Of a stretch of 49,534 nt of DNA, positions 16,900-25,999 are shown in pieces. Source of the DNA: SFDP01 sp051653625. Lineage in GTDB: Bacteria; Bacillota; Clostridia; Lachnospirales; Lachnospiraceae. Numbering within the stretch: the first letter of the stretch is position 1; each line of letters starts with the position of its first letter. The notes beneath the pieces were generated by a model. The model made no database searches. It was given only the letters and a program-made list of their open reading frames with translations, and was not told where the DNA came from. Where the stretch lies: positions 1 to 49,534 of the forward strand of contig JBOFWM010000022.1 of assembly GCA_051653625.1 (NCBI GenBank), read 5' to 3'. The translations under genes were made by a program, and so were the position numbers.

Positions 16900-17551
16900 C
16901 AAATTCATATGTATCTTCTAATTCATCTTCTAATAATTCCAATTTACTTACCGAGACTTCATAAGCAACTCTTTTTTCCATCTCTTCTTCCCCTATTCTC
17001 TTCATGTATTCCCTGCTTTGAATTCTTCCCCAAATACCGCATCTTGTACCTACAGTAAAACTATTGGCAAATCTTGCATTTCTTCCCCAGCATATACACG
17101 GTATATAATCTGATTTTCCATAAGGTCTATTTACTGCAATTAACAAATCTGCAATTTCCCTTCCTAGAGGAGTTTTTCTATATATAGGTTCTTTACAAAT
17201 ATATCCATCTAAATAAATCTGATTTGTTCGAACACTATTTTCTAACTCTTCTACTTTTTCAATCTCTCTTGCGAAAACAGATAAAATCAATCGATTTTTC
17301 TTTTCTTCGTGTCTATTATAAGATCGAAATTGACCACTCACAACCACTTTCGCCTCCTGTAAATCTTCATTTACATCTAGCAATCTCTCTGAAACCATAA
17401 TTGGAATGATGTCTGCCGAATCACTTAATCTTTCGACTAAAAGATCTGCCATATAAAATCCTTCTCCATAAATTTCGTGGCTATAAAGAAATTCTCCCAC
17501 TATTTTTCCCATTACTACTACTTGATTGTTTTCAATAACTTTGTCTGTCAT
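16889..17551 (-). CDS. SSB-like protein with two OB folds
   Basis: Predicted single-stranded DNA-binding protein. The C-terminal half (NQIYLDGYICKEPIYRKTP onward, with LLIAVNRPYGKSDYIPCICWGRNARF) is a typical SSB OB domain. The N-terminal half (NNQVVVMGKIVGEFLYSHEIYGEGFYMADLLVERLS) looks like a second, diverged OB domain. It lacks the acidic DDDIPF-type tail of standard SSB, ending YEFVDR. I chose MTDKVIENN because GGGGG lies 9 nt upstream. 220 aa. Its end overlaps the dapA promoter. It is likely a paralogue with a special role rather than the housekeeping SSB. Confidence 0.78.
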   Translation of the reverse strand: MTDKVIENNQVVVMGKIVGEFLYSHEIYGEGFYMADLLVERLSDSADIIPIMVSERLLDVNEDLQEAKVVVSGQFRSYNRHEEKKNRLILSVFAREIEKVEELENSVRTNQIYLDGYICKEPIYRKTPLGREIADLLIAVNRPYGKSDYIPCICWGRNARFANSFTVGTRCGIWGRIQSREYMKRIGEEEMEKRVAYEVSVSKLELLEDELEDTYEFVDR

Positions 17552-17697
17552 TATTTGTTCCCCCTTCTTACATAAAGAATTTTTTCCTGTCATGTATTAT
17601 TATTATATTTAATTTTTTCATTTTGAGAAGTTTAAGCTATCGCACAAAAATACAATTTTTCTTTTTCAACTTTCTAATGTCTTAGCATTCAAATAAG

Positions 17698-17726
17698 TTG
17701 CACCTTATGTAAAATAGTGCTATACT
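17698..17726 (+). promoter_or_regulatory. Promoter of typA
   Basis: TTGCAC (17698-17703), 17-bp spacer, TATACT (17721-17726), about 63 bp before the ATG. Confidence 0.65.
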
Positions 17727-17788
17727 AATCAAGTTTGAAAAAATCATATATAAATAGGTAGATATGCTGAAAGGAGCAACCCAATATA

Positions 17789-19615
17789 ATGAAACAGTTA
17801 CGAGAAGATATTAGAAATATTGCCATAATTGCCCATGTTGATCATGGAAAAACAACACTAGTAGATGAATTACTAAAACAAAGTGGTGTTTTTCGTGAAA
17901 ATCAAGCGATAACAGAACGTATTATGGATTCTAATGATATTGAAAAGGAACGTGGAATTACAATTTTATCAAAGAATACTGCGGTTACTTACAAAAACAC
18001 AAAAATAAACATAATCGATACACCAGGACATGCTGATTTCGGAGGCGAAGTTGAACGAGTTTTAAAAATGGTAAACGGCGTTGTATTAGTAGTCGATGCA
18101 TTTGAAGGCGCTATGCCACAAACAAAATTTGTTCTAAAAAAAGCCCTTGAATTAGGCCTTCCTGTTATTGTTTGTATTAATAAAATCGATAGACCAGAAG
18201 CACGTCCTAATGAAGTAATAGACGAAGTTTTAGAATTGTTCTTAGATCTTGACGCAAGTGAAGAACAACTTGATTGTCCGTTTGTATTTGCATCGGCAAA
18301 AGGTGGCTATTCTTCCCTTACACTTGAAGATCCTGGAACTACTATGGTTCCTTTATTTGAAACAATTCTTGACTATATTCCTGCACCTGCTGGAGATCCT
18401 GATGCAAGTACTCAAGTATTAATTAGTACAATTGATTACAATGACTACGTTGGTCGAATTGGTGTTGGTAAAGTAGATAATGGTAGTATTAAGATCAATC
18501 AAGAAGTACTATTATTAAATCATCATGAGCCTGATAAACAACGAAAAGTAAAAATTTCTAAATTATATGAATATGATGGCTTAGAAAAAGTAGAAATTAC
18601 TTCAGCAACCATTGGTACAATAGTTGCAATTTCAGGTATTTCTGATATTCATATTGGAGATACACTTTGCTCTCTTGAAAATCCAGAGGCAATTCCATTC
18701 CAAAAGATTTCAGAACCTACTATTTCTATGAATTTCATGGTAAATGATTCTCCTTTAGTTGGTTTAGAAGGAAAATTTATTACAAGTAGACATTTAAGAG
18801 AACGTTTATTTAAAGAATTAAATACAGATGTTTCTCTTCGTATTGAAGAAACAGAAAGTACAGAGTGTTTTAAAGTTTCTGGACGTGGTGAGCTTCATTT
18901 ATCTGTATTAATAGAAAACATGAGACGTGAAGGATTTGAATTTGCCGTTTCTAAAGCAGAAGTATTATACAAAACAAATGAACGTCAACAAAAATTAGAA
19001 CCAATGGAAATTGCCTATATCGATGTACCAGAAGAATTCTCAGGAAGCGTTATTCAAAAGTTAAGTAACCGTAAAGGTGAATTACAAGGGATTAGCCCGG
19101 CAAATGGCGGATATACTCGTCTTGAATTTGCAATTCCATCTCGTGGTTTAATTGGATATCGTGGAGAATTTTTAACTGATACAAAGGGAAATGGTATTAT
19201 TAATACTACTTTTGATGGATATGATTTATATCGCGGAGATTTACAATATAGAAAACAAGGATCCATTATTGCTTTTGAAGCAGGCGAGGCAATTACTTAT
19301 GGTTTATATAATGCACAAGACCGTGGAACTCTATTTATTGGACCTGGTGAAAAAGTATACAGTGGTATGATTATTGGTCAAACTGGTAAAGCAGAAGATG
19401 TCGAAATTAATGTTTGTAAGAAAAAACAATTAACAAATACACGTTCTTCTGGAGCAGATGATGCACTTCGTCTTTCCCCACCAAGAGTTTTAAGCTTAGA
19501 ACAAGCTTTAGAATATATTGATGTCGACGAATTATTAGAAGTTACACCTACAAGTCTACGTATTAGAAAAAAAATCTTAGATGCTACCATGAGAAAAAGA
19601 TCTGGCAATAAATAA
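17789..19615 (+). CDS. typA: Ribosome-associated GTPase TypA/BipA
   Basis: Translational GTPase of the EF-G/LepA class that binds the 70S ribosome and aids 50S assembly and stress growth. G-motifs seen are AHVDHGKTTLVDELL (P-loop, about 15-29), RGITI (G2), DTPGHADFGGEVER (G3) and NKIDRPEARP (G4). The C-terminal domain has the BipA-specific end (LRIRKKILDATMRKR). 608 aa is full length. It is monocistronic: promoter upstream, Shine-Dalgarno AAAGGAGC, strong terminator downstream. Confidence 0.97.
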   Translation: MKQLREDIRNIAIIAHVDHGKTTLVDELLKQSGVFRENQAITERIMDSNDIEKERGITILSKNTAVTYKNTKINIIDTPGHADFGGEVERVLKMVNGVVLVVDAFEGAMPQTKFVLKKALELGLPVIVCINKIDRPEARPNEVIDEVLELFLDLDASEEQLDCPFVFASAKGGYSSLTLEDPGTTMVPLFETILDYIPAPAGDPDASTQVLISTIDYNDYVGRIGVGKVDNGSIKINQEVLLLNHHEPDKQRKVKISKLYEYDGLEKVEITSATIGTIVAISGISDIHIGDTLCSLENPEAIPFQKISEPTISMNFMVNDSPLVGLEGKFITSRHLRERLFKELNTDVSLRIEETESTECFKVSGRGELHLSVLIENMRREGFEFAVSKAEVLYKTNERQQKLEPMEIAYIDVPEEFSGSVIQKLSNRKGELQGISPANGGYTRLEFAIPSRGLIGYRGEFLTDTKGNGIINTTFDGYDLYRGDLQYRKQGSIIAFEAGEAITYGLYNAQDRGTLFIGPGEKVYSGMIIGQTGKAEDVEINVCKKKQLTNTRSSGADDALRLSPPRVLSLEQALEYIDVDELLEVTPTSLRIRKKILDATMRKRSGNK

Positions 19616-19658
19616 TAAAGAAAAAGGAAGAAGCACTTTGCTCCTTCCTTTTTCTTTA
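19616..19658. terminator. Bidirectional terminator between typA and hydrogenase
   Basis: A perfect 15-bp stem (19616-19630 with 19644-19658) with a 13-nt loop; the A-rich/T-rich arms serve both converging genes. Its right arm contains the hydrogenase stop codon. Confidence 0.8.
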
Positions 19659-21044
19659 TCCTATTTTACCTTTTATTCCTAAATTAGCACTACGATCTGT
19701 ATAAATGGTATGTAACATCTTCTCTGCCTTTTGGCTGCCTGGTTTTTCATAAAAATCTTGATATACTTTTTGAATATCTGGATTTTCATGACTAAATCTT
19801 AAAGACATTCCTTTATCCTTTTTATAAAGAGATTCTATTCTTGCTTTTCTTGCATTATCTGGATTAAAAATATCTGTTTTTGGTTGTCCACCTCCACCAA
19901 TACAGCCCCCTCTACAATTCATCACCTCAATAAAATCATACTTCACAATACCGGCATCCATTTGATCTAATACTTTTTTTGCATTAGCTTCTCCATGTAC
20001 AACTGCCAAACGAAGGGGAATTCCTCCCATTGTAACATTTGCTTCTTTTAGTCCATCCATACCACGCACCGCATTAAATTCCAAATAATCTTCTGGTGGA
20101 TTTTCTCCTGTAACAAAATAATAAGCAGTTCTAGATGCAGCTTCCATTACTCCACCTGTATTTCCAAAAATCACCCCTGCACCTGATGCTGCACCTAATA
20201 AATTATCGTAATCACTCTCTTCTAATTTTTCAAATGAAATTCCTTCTTCTTTTAACCATTTTGCTAATTCTCTAGTAGTAATAACATAATCCATATCTCG
20301 CAGTCCATCTATAGTAAGTTCTTTTGATGCATCACTCATCTCTTCTCTACGAATTTCAAATTTTTTCGCAGTACAAGGTGTCAATGCTACATTTACAATC
20401 TTACTTACATCTAACTTTTTCTGACTTGCAAAATAAGTTTTAATAGTTGGTCCTTGCATACCAATTGGACTTTTTGCGGTTGATAAATGAACAAGATACG
20501 ATGGATAAAAGGTTTCTACAAATTCAACCCATGCTGGACAACAACTCGTAAACTGTGGCAATGGACCTGTTTTATTGGCAACACGACTAACTAACTCTGC
20601 CGCCTCTTCCATAATAGTTAAATCTGCCGCAAAATTTGTATCAAGTACATAATCACCTCCCAAAACTCTAAGCGCTGCAATCATTTTTCCTTCTACAAAA
20701 CTTCCAGCCTCCATTCCAAACTCTTCCCCAAGTCCTACCCGTACAGATGGAGATGTAGAAAAAATAACGATTTTTTCTGGATCAAGAATTGCCTTCTTTA
20801 CTTCTTCATATTCATATTTTTCCGTAATAGAACTAACCGGACAAGCATTTGCACATTGTCCACAATGAATACAAATAGGTTCATCATTGCAACTCTCTAA
20901 ATCATACATTTTTCCCACTGCAATTTCTTCCACACACACTCTTTTACACGCCCCACACAAAACACATTTTTCCTCATCCCTTACAATACTTGGATTTGTT
21001 TGAGAAATGGGAATTCTTTTTTCTAAAGATTGATGTTTGCTCAT
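19656..21044 (-). CDS. [FeFe] hydrogenase, monomeric, group B-like
   Basis: Catalyses proton reduction or H2 oxidation. Two N-terminal [4Fe-4S] motifs (CVLCGACKRVC, CIHCGQCANAC; about residues 27-70) precede the H-cluster domain. L1 is TSCCPAW, L2 is TPCTAKKFE and L3 is EVMNCRGGCIGGGGQP. The TSCCP form instead of TSCSP is typical of group B enzymes, whose redox partner and direction are less certain than for the well-studied group A. 462 aa with no extra 2Fe-2S or NADH module. It is monocistronic; a Fur-like palindrome lies 20 bp upstream of the ATG. Confidence 0.92.
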   Translation of the reverse strand: MSKHQSLEKRIPISQTNPSIVRDEEKCVLCGACKRVCVEEIAVGKMYDLESCNDEPICIHCGQCANACPVSSITEKYEYEEVKKAILDPEKIVIFSTSPSVRVGLGEEFGMEAGSFVEGKMIAALRVLGGDYVLDTNFAADLTIMEEAAELVSRVANKTGPLPQFTSCCPAWVEFVETFYPSYLVHLSTAKSPIGMQGPTIKTYFASQKKLDVSKIVNVALTPCTAKKFEIRREEMSDASKELTIDGLRDMDYVITTRELAKWLKEEGISFEKLEESDYDNLLGAASGAGVIFGNTGGVMEAASRTAYYFVTGENPPEDYLEFNAVRGMDGLKEANVTMGGIPLRLAVVHGEANAKKVLDQMDAGIVKYDFIEVMNCRGGCIGGGGQPKTDIFNPDNARKARIESLYKKDKGMSLRFSHENPDIQKVYQDFYEKPGSQKAEKMLHTIYTDRSANLGIKGKIG

Positions 21045-21063
21045 AAATACCCTCCATTTTCTT

Positions 21064-21082
21064 GATAATGATTCCTATTATC
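21064..21082 (-). promoter_or_regulatory. Candidate Fur-type box upstream of hydrogenase
   Basis: GATAATGATTCCTATTATC matches the 19-bp Fur consensus (GATAATGATAATCATTATC) at 15 positions by eye. It lies 20 bp before the hydrogenase ATG and 7 bp before the end of the TraX-like gene. Prediction only. Confidence 0.35.
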
Positions 21083-21088
21083 ATCTTA

Positions 21089-21847
21089 TCATAGGCATAA
21101 CATTATTACAATAATGTATAAAACAAATAAATGGGCTGGATAAAAAATGTAGAATATCCATTTATTTTGCATTCCTCTTATTCCATTGTACATACTAATT
21201 GGATAAAAAGCTGCAATAGCAAAAAATTCTGTAAATGAAATCGAAAATATAATACTTCCAAGGATAATTGCTAGGACACCTGCCATATTTTGATTTATGG
21301 TCTTATATTTCACAAAATATAAAACAAGAATTAAAAATACTCCAAAGGCAGAATAATCTGTTTTTAAAAACCAAGCTAACACCATTCCAGCGAAACAAGT
21401 CGCAACATAAGATATAGTTTTCATTACAATGATCAATTTTTCATTTTCTCTAATTTTTTCACAAATACTAATGGCTACCACTCCAATTAAGAGCGTAAAA
21501 AAAACATTCTGATGTTCAAAGTCAAACATTGTTCTAAAAATTGATAAATCAAATGGTATTTCTGACAATAATGCAAAAATTCCTAACCGAACAATATACT
21601 TTACTTTATTGCTTGTTTTAAAAATCCCTTCCACTAATAAAAAGCAAAATATTGGAAAAGCAATACGACCTATCACTCTCATTCCTGTATACAATGCAAA
21701 TAAATATGGTGCGTAATTCGAAGCTTTTAATATTTCTAACACAATAGTTGCACCAATGTGATCTATTAACATTGTAATAATTGCAATCCATTTTAACATA
21801 GCTCCATCCATACTTTTTGTACGAATCATTTCACAGATTCTTCCCAT
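21089..21847 (-). CDS. TraX-family integral membrane protein
   Basis: Polytopic membrane protein of the TraX family (TraX acetylates F-pilin in the F plasmid; chromosomal members are mostly uncharacterised and may acylate other targets). The N-terminal LKWIAIITMLIDHIGA and the LRLGIFALLSEIPFDLSIF-like segment (IVRLGIFALLSEIPF) are characteristic. About eight hydrophobic segments span 252 aa. The gene overlaps the end of yigZ. The start at 21847 has Shine-Dalgarno AGAGGA, but a Met at 21829 forms an ATGA overlap with the yigZ stop and is an equally plausible, coupled start. No conjugation genes are near. Confidence 0.82.
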   Translation of the reverse strand: MGRICEMIRTKSMDGAMLKWIAIITMLIDHIGATIVLEILKASNYAPYLFALYTGMRVIGRIAFPIFCFLLVEGIFKTSNKVKYIVRLGIFALLSEIPFDLSIFRTMFDFEHQNVFFTLLIGVVAISICEKIRENEKLIIVMKTISYVATCFAGMVLAWFLKTDYSAFGVFLILVLYFVKYKTINQNMAGVLAIILGSIIFSISFTEFFAIAAFYPISMYNGIRGMQNKWIFYIFYPAHLFVLYIIVIMLCL

Positions 21848-22473
21848 ACCTTTATTCCTCTTTCTTCTTTTATTATATTTATTTGTCCTGCTGTAAGATT
21901 CATAAGCTCAGTATGTAGTATTTCATAGGCTTCCTCTTTGACTAAAAACTCAAAAACAACCTCCTCACCATAAAGTATATCTATCAATCTACACTTATTC
22001 TTTTCTAATAAAAACTGCATTTTCCCACTTTTCCCATAATCTATTTGTATCTGCAACTGCCTACCTACCGAAAATGTTTTTAAAGTACTGTGACGCAGTA
22101 CATTTTGAACGGATTCAGTATATGCTCTAACTAATCCTCCCGTTCCTAACAAAACACCTCCAAAGTATCTAGTAACTACTACAGCCACATTTGTAAGATT
22201 CATGCCAATTAGTACTTCTAACATTGGTTTCCCAGCAGTTTGAGTAGGTTCCCCATCATCACTGCATCTCATAATCTGAGCGCTTTCTCCTACAATAAAT
22301 GCACTGCAATTGTGTCTTGCATCTTTGTATTTTTTTTTCATTTCTTCTATAAATAAAATTGCTTCTTCTTCTGATTCCACAATTTTACTTGTTGCAATAA
22401 ATTTAGATTTTTTTTCTATTAACTCACAAGTTACACCTTTGTCAATATAATAATATTTATTTTCTTTGCTCAT
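21826..22473 (-). CDS. YigZ/IMPACT family protein
   Basis: Conserved soluble protein of the IMPACT (UPF0029) family. The N-terminal domain contains KSKFIATSKIVESEEEA, DARHNCSAFIVG, RCSDDGEPTQTAGKPML and VVVTRYFGGVLLGTGGLVRAY, the family signature. The C-terminal third is the small ferredoxin-like domain typical of YigZ. Eukaryotic IMPACT affects translational control through Gcn1; the bacterial role is not settled. 215 aa is normal. It is translated together with the overlapping TraX-like gene downstream and is divergent from the PBP gene. Confidence 0.93.
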   Translation of the reverse strand: MSKENKYYYIDKGVTCELIEKKSKFIATSKIVESEEEAILFIEEMKKKYKDARHNCSAFIVGESAQIMRCSDDGEPTQTAGKPMLEVLIGMNLTNVAVVVTRYFGGVLLGTGGLVRAYTESVQNVLRHSTLKTFSVGRQLQIQIDYGKSGKMQFLLEKNKCRLIDILYGEEVVFEFLVKEEAYEILHTELMNLTAGQINIIKEERGIKVWEESVK

Positions 22474-22685
22474 TTTTACTATTCCTCCTAAAATATCTTA
22501 CTAGATTATCTCACCCTTTTCCATCATTTTTTCAATAAATATTATTTACTCAAAAGCATAAAACTTTAAAAATATGTGAACAATTCTAAAGAAAGAAGAA
22601 AATCCTTTATTTACCTTTTTTTTTTTGATATAATTACAAAGTCATTTATTTATAACATAGAAGTAATTTTAAGGAGGCATAATTC

Positions 22686-25349
22686 ATGAATTATGGCAAA
22701 AAAGGTGTCACTGATAAAAAAAAGGCACTGAATTCAACTGGAACAAAGTGGGGCAAAAAGATTACGCTTTTGTTTCTACAAGTATGCATAGTTTGTGTGT
22801 TGTCTATTGGAATCATAGGAATCAGTGCTGGTTTCGGAATACTTAAAGGGATTATTGAAACTGCACCCGATATATCAAATGTAGCTGTAGAACCAACAAG
22901 ATTTTCTACTTTTATTTATGATAGCCAAGGCAATCAAACTGCAAAATTAGTTGCTCAGAATTCAAATAGAATTCCTGTTACTAACGATAAAATTCCAACA
23001 CACTTAGCAAATGCTTTTGTAGCAATTGAAGATGAACGTTTTTACGAACATAATGGTATTGATATTCGTGGTATTTTCCGTGCAGCGTTTGTAGGTATTA
23101 GCAATGGTTTTAGTTTTTCAGAAGGTGCTAGTACAATTACACAACAGTTACTTAAAAACAGTGTATTTACAGATTGGGTTACCGAAGAAACTTTTGCTGA
23201 AAAGGCTAAACGAAAAATTCAAGAACAATATCTAGCCCTAGAATTAGAAAAGGTTATGGATAAAAGTGATATTTTATTAAATTATATGAATACCATAAAT
23301 TTAGGCCAAAATACACTAGGAGTTCAAGCCGCATCTTTACGTTATTTTAATAAGCAAGTCTATGAACTTACCTTATCAGAAGCTGCTGTTATTGCGGGTA
23401 TCACACAAAGTCCTTCTCGTTTTAATCCTATTACAAATCCAGAAAATAACGCTACGCGTCGTGAAAAAGTATTAGATAATATGTTAAATCTTGAGATGAT
23501 TACCTTAGCAGAATACAATGAAGCAATGGCCGATGACCCTTATTCTCGTATCCAAATAACGAATGAAGATAATTCGGAGGTTACTATAAACTCTTACTTT
23601 GATGATGCTGTTACAGAAGCTGTTTTTCAAGATTTGCTAGATGCAGGATATAATGATACCCAAGCATATACCTTGTTATATACAGGTGGCTTGAAAATAT
23701 ATTCTACTCAAGATCCAAGTATCCAAACAATTGCAGATGATGTATTTTTAAATGAAGATAATTATCCTGCAGATACAAAATGGCAATTAAGTTATGAACT
23801 TACCATCGAAAAAGCAAATGGTGAGAAAGAAAATCATAGCACCGAAATGTATCAAGCTTATTTTAAAAAATCTTCTTCTAAGTTCAATATGCTCTACTCT
23901 TCACAAGAAGCTGCCTATGAAGGGATTGAACAATATAAAGAAGCTCAACTTAAAGCAGGTGATTCCGTATTTGCTGAATCGATTTCACTTACACCACAAC
24001 CTCAGGTTTCTTTAACAGTTGCGGATCAAAGTACTGGTTATGTTGTTGCAATGATTGGTGGCCGTGGTACAAAAGAGGCAAGCAGAACTTTAAATCGTAC
24101 TATTTCTTCAAAAAGACAACCTGGATCCACGTTTAAAGTTCTTGCTGCATTTGCACCTGCGTTAGATAGTGCAGGTTTAACGCTTGCTACCGTCTTTAAT
24201 GATGCACCATATAATTATGCAGATGGAACTCCTGTTAACAATTACTATAAAGGATATCGTGGTCTGAATTCTATAAGAAAAGCTATTACAGATTCTATGA
24301 ATATTATAACAGTAAAAACCTTGACTCAAATCAGTCCTAAATTAGGATACGATTACTTATTAAATTTCGGATTTTCTACTTTAGTTTCTTCTGAAGAAAT
24401 CAATGGAAGAGTTTTTTCTGATATTCAACAAGCAACTGCACTTGGTGGTCTTACAAGAGGTGTTACAAACTTAGAGTTAAATGCTGCTTATGCTTCCATT
24501 GCTAATAACGGAACCTATATCAAACCAATCTTATATACAAAAGTTGTAGATAGTAATGGTAATGTAATTTTAGATAATACTACTCCTTCAACTAGACAAG
24601 TAATTAAAGAAACAACTGCATTTTTATTAACAGATGCTATGGAAGATGTTGTAACATCAGGTACAGGTACTGCGGTTAACTTTGGTGGTATGGCAATTGC
24701 TGGAAAAACTGGAACCACCACTCGTAATGTAGATGTATGGTTTGCTGGATATACTCCATATTATACGGCAACTACTTGGGCCGGATATGACAACAATGAA
24801 AGTCTTGGTACTTCTGCTGAACGAAATTTAGCAAAATCCTTATGGCGTTTAGTGATGAGTCAAATTCATAAAGAATTACCATCAAAATCTTTCTCTATCC
24901 CACAAGGAATTGTTCAAACTACTGTATGCTCGCAATCTGGACTTTTACCAATTCCTGGTTTATGTGATGGAACATTACACACAGAATATTTTGACGAAAA
25001 CACAGTTCCATCTACAAGTTGTAATGTACATTATCAAGGCAATATTTGTAATCATAGTAGATTACCTGCTAGCGATGCATGCCCATTTAAAGTTGAAGGT
25101 GTTTTAACTTTAGTTCCTCAAGAAAGTACTGCTCTTAGTGGAGGTTCTTCTACTTTAACTTCTGATAATTCAGTTGTTGTTGGAAGTTTAGAATCTAACT
25201 CTTCAATTACCTACTGTGAACACACTTATGAATTTATGTCTAATCCTAATATTGATGCAATCATAAATCAACAGCGTGAAGAAATTAACCAAAGAAATAT
25301 TGCAGCACAACAAGCAATTGATGCAGCGGCTGCTGCTGCCGGCCAATAA
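22686..25349 (+). CDS. Class A penicillin-binding protein (PBP1A type)
   Basis: Bifunctional peptidoglycan synthase. One transmembrane helix (about 26-55) anchors an extracellular GT51 glycosyltransferase domain with AIEDERFYEHNGID (113-126) and EGASTITQQLLKN (146-158). The transpeptidase domain follows with SxxK (Ser481-Thr-Phe-Lys484), SMN (in ITDSMNIITVKT) and KTG near residue 676. The tail is Ser/Thr-rich, has several cysteines (CSQSGLLPIPGLC, CNVHYQGNICNH) and ends in an Ala-rich stretch. 887 aa. An extended -10 TGATATAAT (22626-22634) and Shine-Dalgarno AAGGAGG precede the ATG; a terminator follows. Confidence 0.95.
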   Translation: MNYGKKGVTDKKKALNSTGTKWGKKITLLFLQVCIVCVLSIGIIGISAGFGILKGIIETAPDISNVAVEPTRFSTFIYDSQGNQTAKLVAQNSNRIPVTNDKIPTHLANAFVAIEDERFYEHNGIDIRGIFRAAFVGISNGFSFSEGASTITQQLLKNSVFTDWVTEETFAEKAKRKIQEQYLALELEKVMDKSDILLNYMNTINLGQNTLGVQAASLRYFNKQVYELTLSEAAVIAGITQSPSRFNPITNPENNATRREKVLDNMLNLEMITLAEYNEAMADDPYSRIQITNEDNSEVTINSYFDDAVTEAVFQDLLDAGYNDTQAYTLLYTGGLKIYSTQDPSIQTIADDVFLNEDNYPADTKWQLSYELTIEKANGEKENHSTEMYQAYFKKSSSKFNMLYSSQEAAYEGIEQYKEAQLKAGDSVFAESISLTPQPQVSLTVADQSTGYVVAMIGGRGTKEASRTLNRTISSKRQPGSTFKVLAAFAPALDSAGLTLATVFNDAPYNYADGTPVNNYYKGYRGLNSIRKAITDSMNIITVKTLTQISPKLGYDYLLNFGFSTLVSSEEINGRVFSDIQQATALGGLTRGVTNLELNAAYASIANNGTYIKPILYTKVVDSNGNVILDNTTPSTRQVIKETTAFLLTDAMEDVVTSGTGTAVNFGGMAIAGKTGTTTRNVDVWFAGYTPYYTATTWAGYDNNESLGTSAERNLAKSLWRLVMSQIHKELPSKSFSIPQGIVQTTVCSQSGLLPIPGLCDGTLHTEYFDENTVPSTSCNVHYQGNICNHSRLPASDACPFKVEGVLTLVPQESTALSGGSSTLTSDNSVVVGSLESNSSITYCEHTYEFMSNPNIDAIINQQREEINQRNIAAQQAIDAAAAAAGQ

Positions 25350-25350
25350 T

Positions 25351-25404
25351 AAAAAAACAGGGTGATACTAACTCATATTGAGTTTAATATCACCCTGTTT
25401 TTTT
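25351..25404. terminator. Bidirectional terminator after the PBP gene
   Basis: A perfect 17-bp outer stem (25351-25367 with 25388-25404), with an additional ACTCA/TGAGT stem inside, flanked by A7 and T8 runs. It serves the converging PBP and zinc-ribbon genes. Confidence 0.88.
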
Positions 25405-25414
25405 TATTCTAATC

Positions 25415-25888
25415 TTATAATTCCATACTATTTTCGTCTATATCTAGTTCTGACTTAATGAAAGAAATCGTTTCATCTTGAAAATAAGAATCATCTTCAT
25501 CATAATAATTATCCTTTAACTCACTTCCACATTTGGCACAATATTTATCTTCTGTCTTGACTTCACTTTCACAAGTTTCACACTTACTAGTTGATTTTTT
25601 CTTTGAAAGTGCAACTTCTAAGTCTGAAATTTTCTCTTTTATTTCTGCAACATTTTTAAAATATACATCATATACATCTGGAAAATTTGAATCCTTGCTT
25701 TGTTCATAGAATAATTTTCCAATCGCTTGATATTCTTTCAAGATACTATTTTCCAAGCTATAGATTTGACCTTTCATATTAGTAATATCTGCAAGTACAA
25801 TTGCTTTATCTGCAAGATCTTTCGATTTATCTACTGCTATTTTACCCCCACCTACAATTGTTTGCATAATTGAATCAAATTTTGACAT
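25415..25888 (-). CDS. Zinc-ribbon protein with helical N-terminal domain
   Basis: A soluble 157-aa protein. The N-terminal two thirds are helical and charged (VDKSKDLADKAIVLADIT, EIKEKISDLEVALSKKK), likely coiled coil. A treble-clef-like ribbon CETC-X10-CAKC follows, then an acidic tail. Similar small proteins with a single C-terminal zinc ribbon are common in Clostridia but have no known function to me. The start at MSKFDSIMQTI is chosen by analogy with such proteins; a Met four codons upstream is possible. It is divergent from the Crp/Fnr gene. Confidence 0.72.
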   Translation of the reverse strand: MSKFDSIMQTIVGGGKIAVDKSKDLADKAIVLADITNMKGQIYSLENSILKEYQAIGKLFYEQSKDSNFPDVYDVYFKNVAEIKEKISDLEVALSKKKSTSKCETCESEVKTEDKYCAKCGSELKDNYYDEDDSYFQDETISFIKSELDIDENSMEL

Positions 25889-25970
25889 TTTTATACCCAT
25901 ACCCTTTCTAAAATTATACTTTATCTATTCGCTTTTGTTATGTTATTATTGTATTATACTTTTACTATTA

Positions 25971-25987
25971 AAGCAATTATATTCTAT
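25971..25987 (+). repeat. 17-bp direct repeat, left copy
   Basis: AAGCAATTATATTCTAT occurs here and again at 33216-33232. The two copies flank the Crp/Fnr-ABC-Asr segment. AT-rich, so chance is not excluded. Confidence 0.35.
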
Positions 25988-25999
25988 GAGGTGAATAAC

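Noticed and set aside
21089..21847. TraX-like gene as a sign of a conjugative element
   Set aside because: Chromosomal TraX-family proteins are common in Clostridia and no conjugation, relaxase or integrase gene is nearby.
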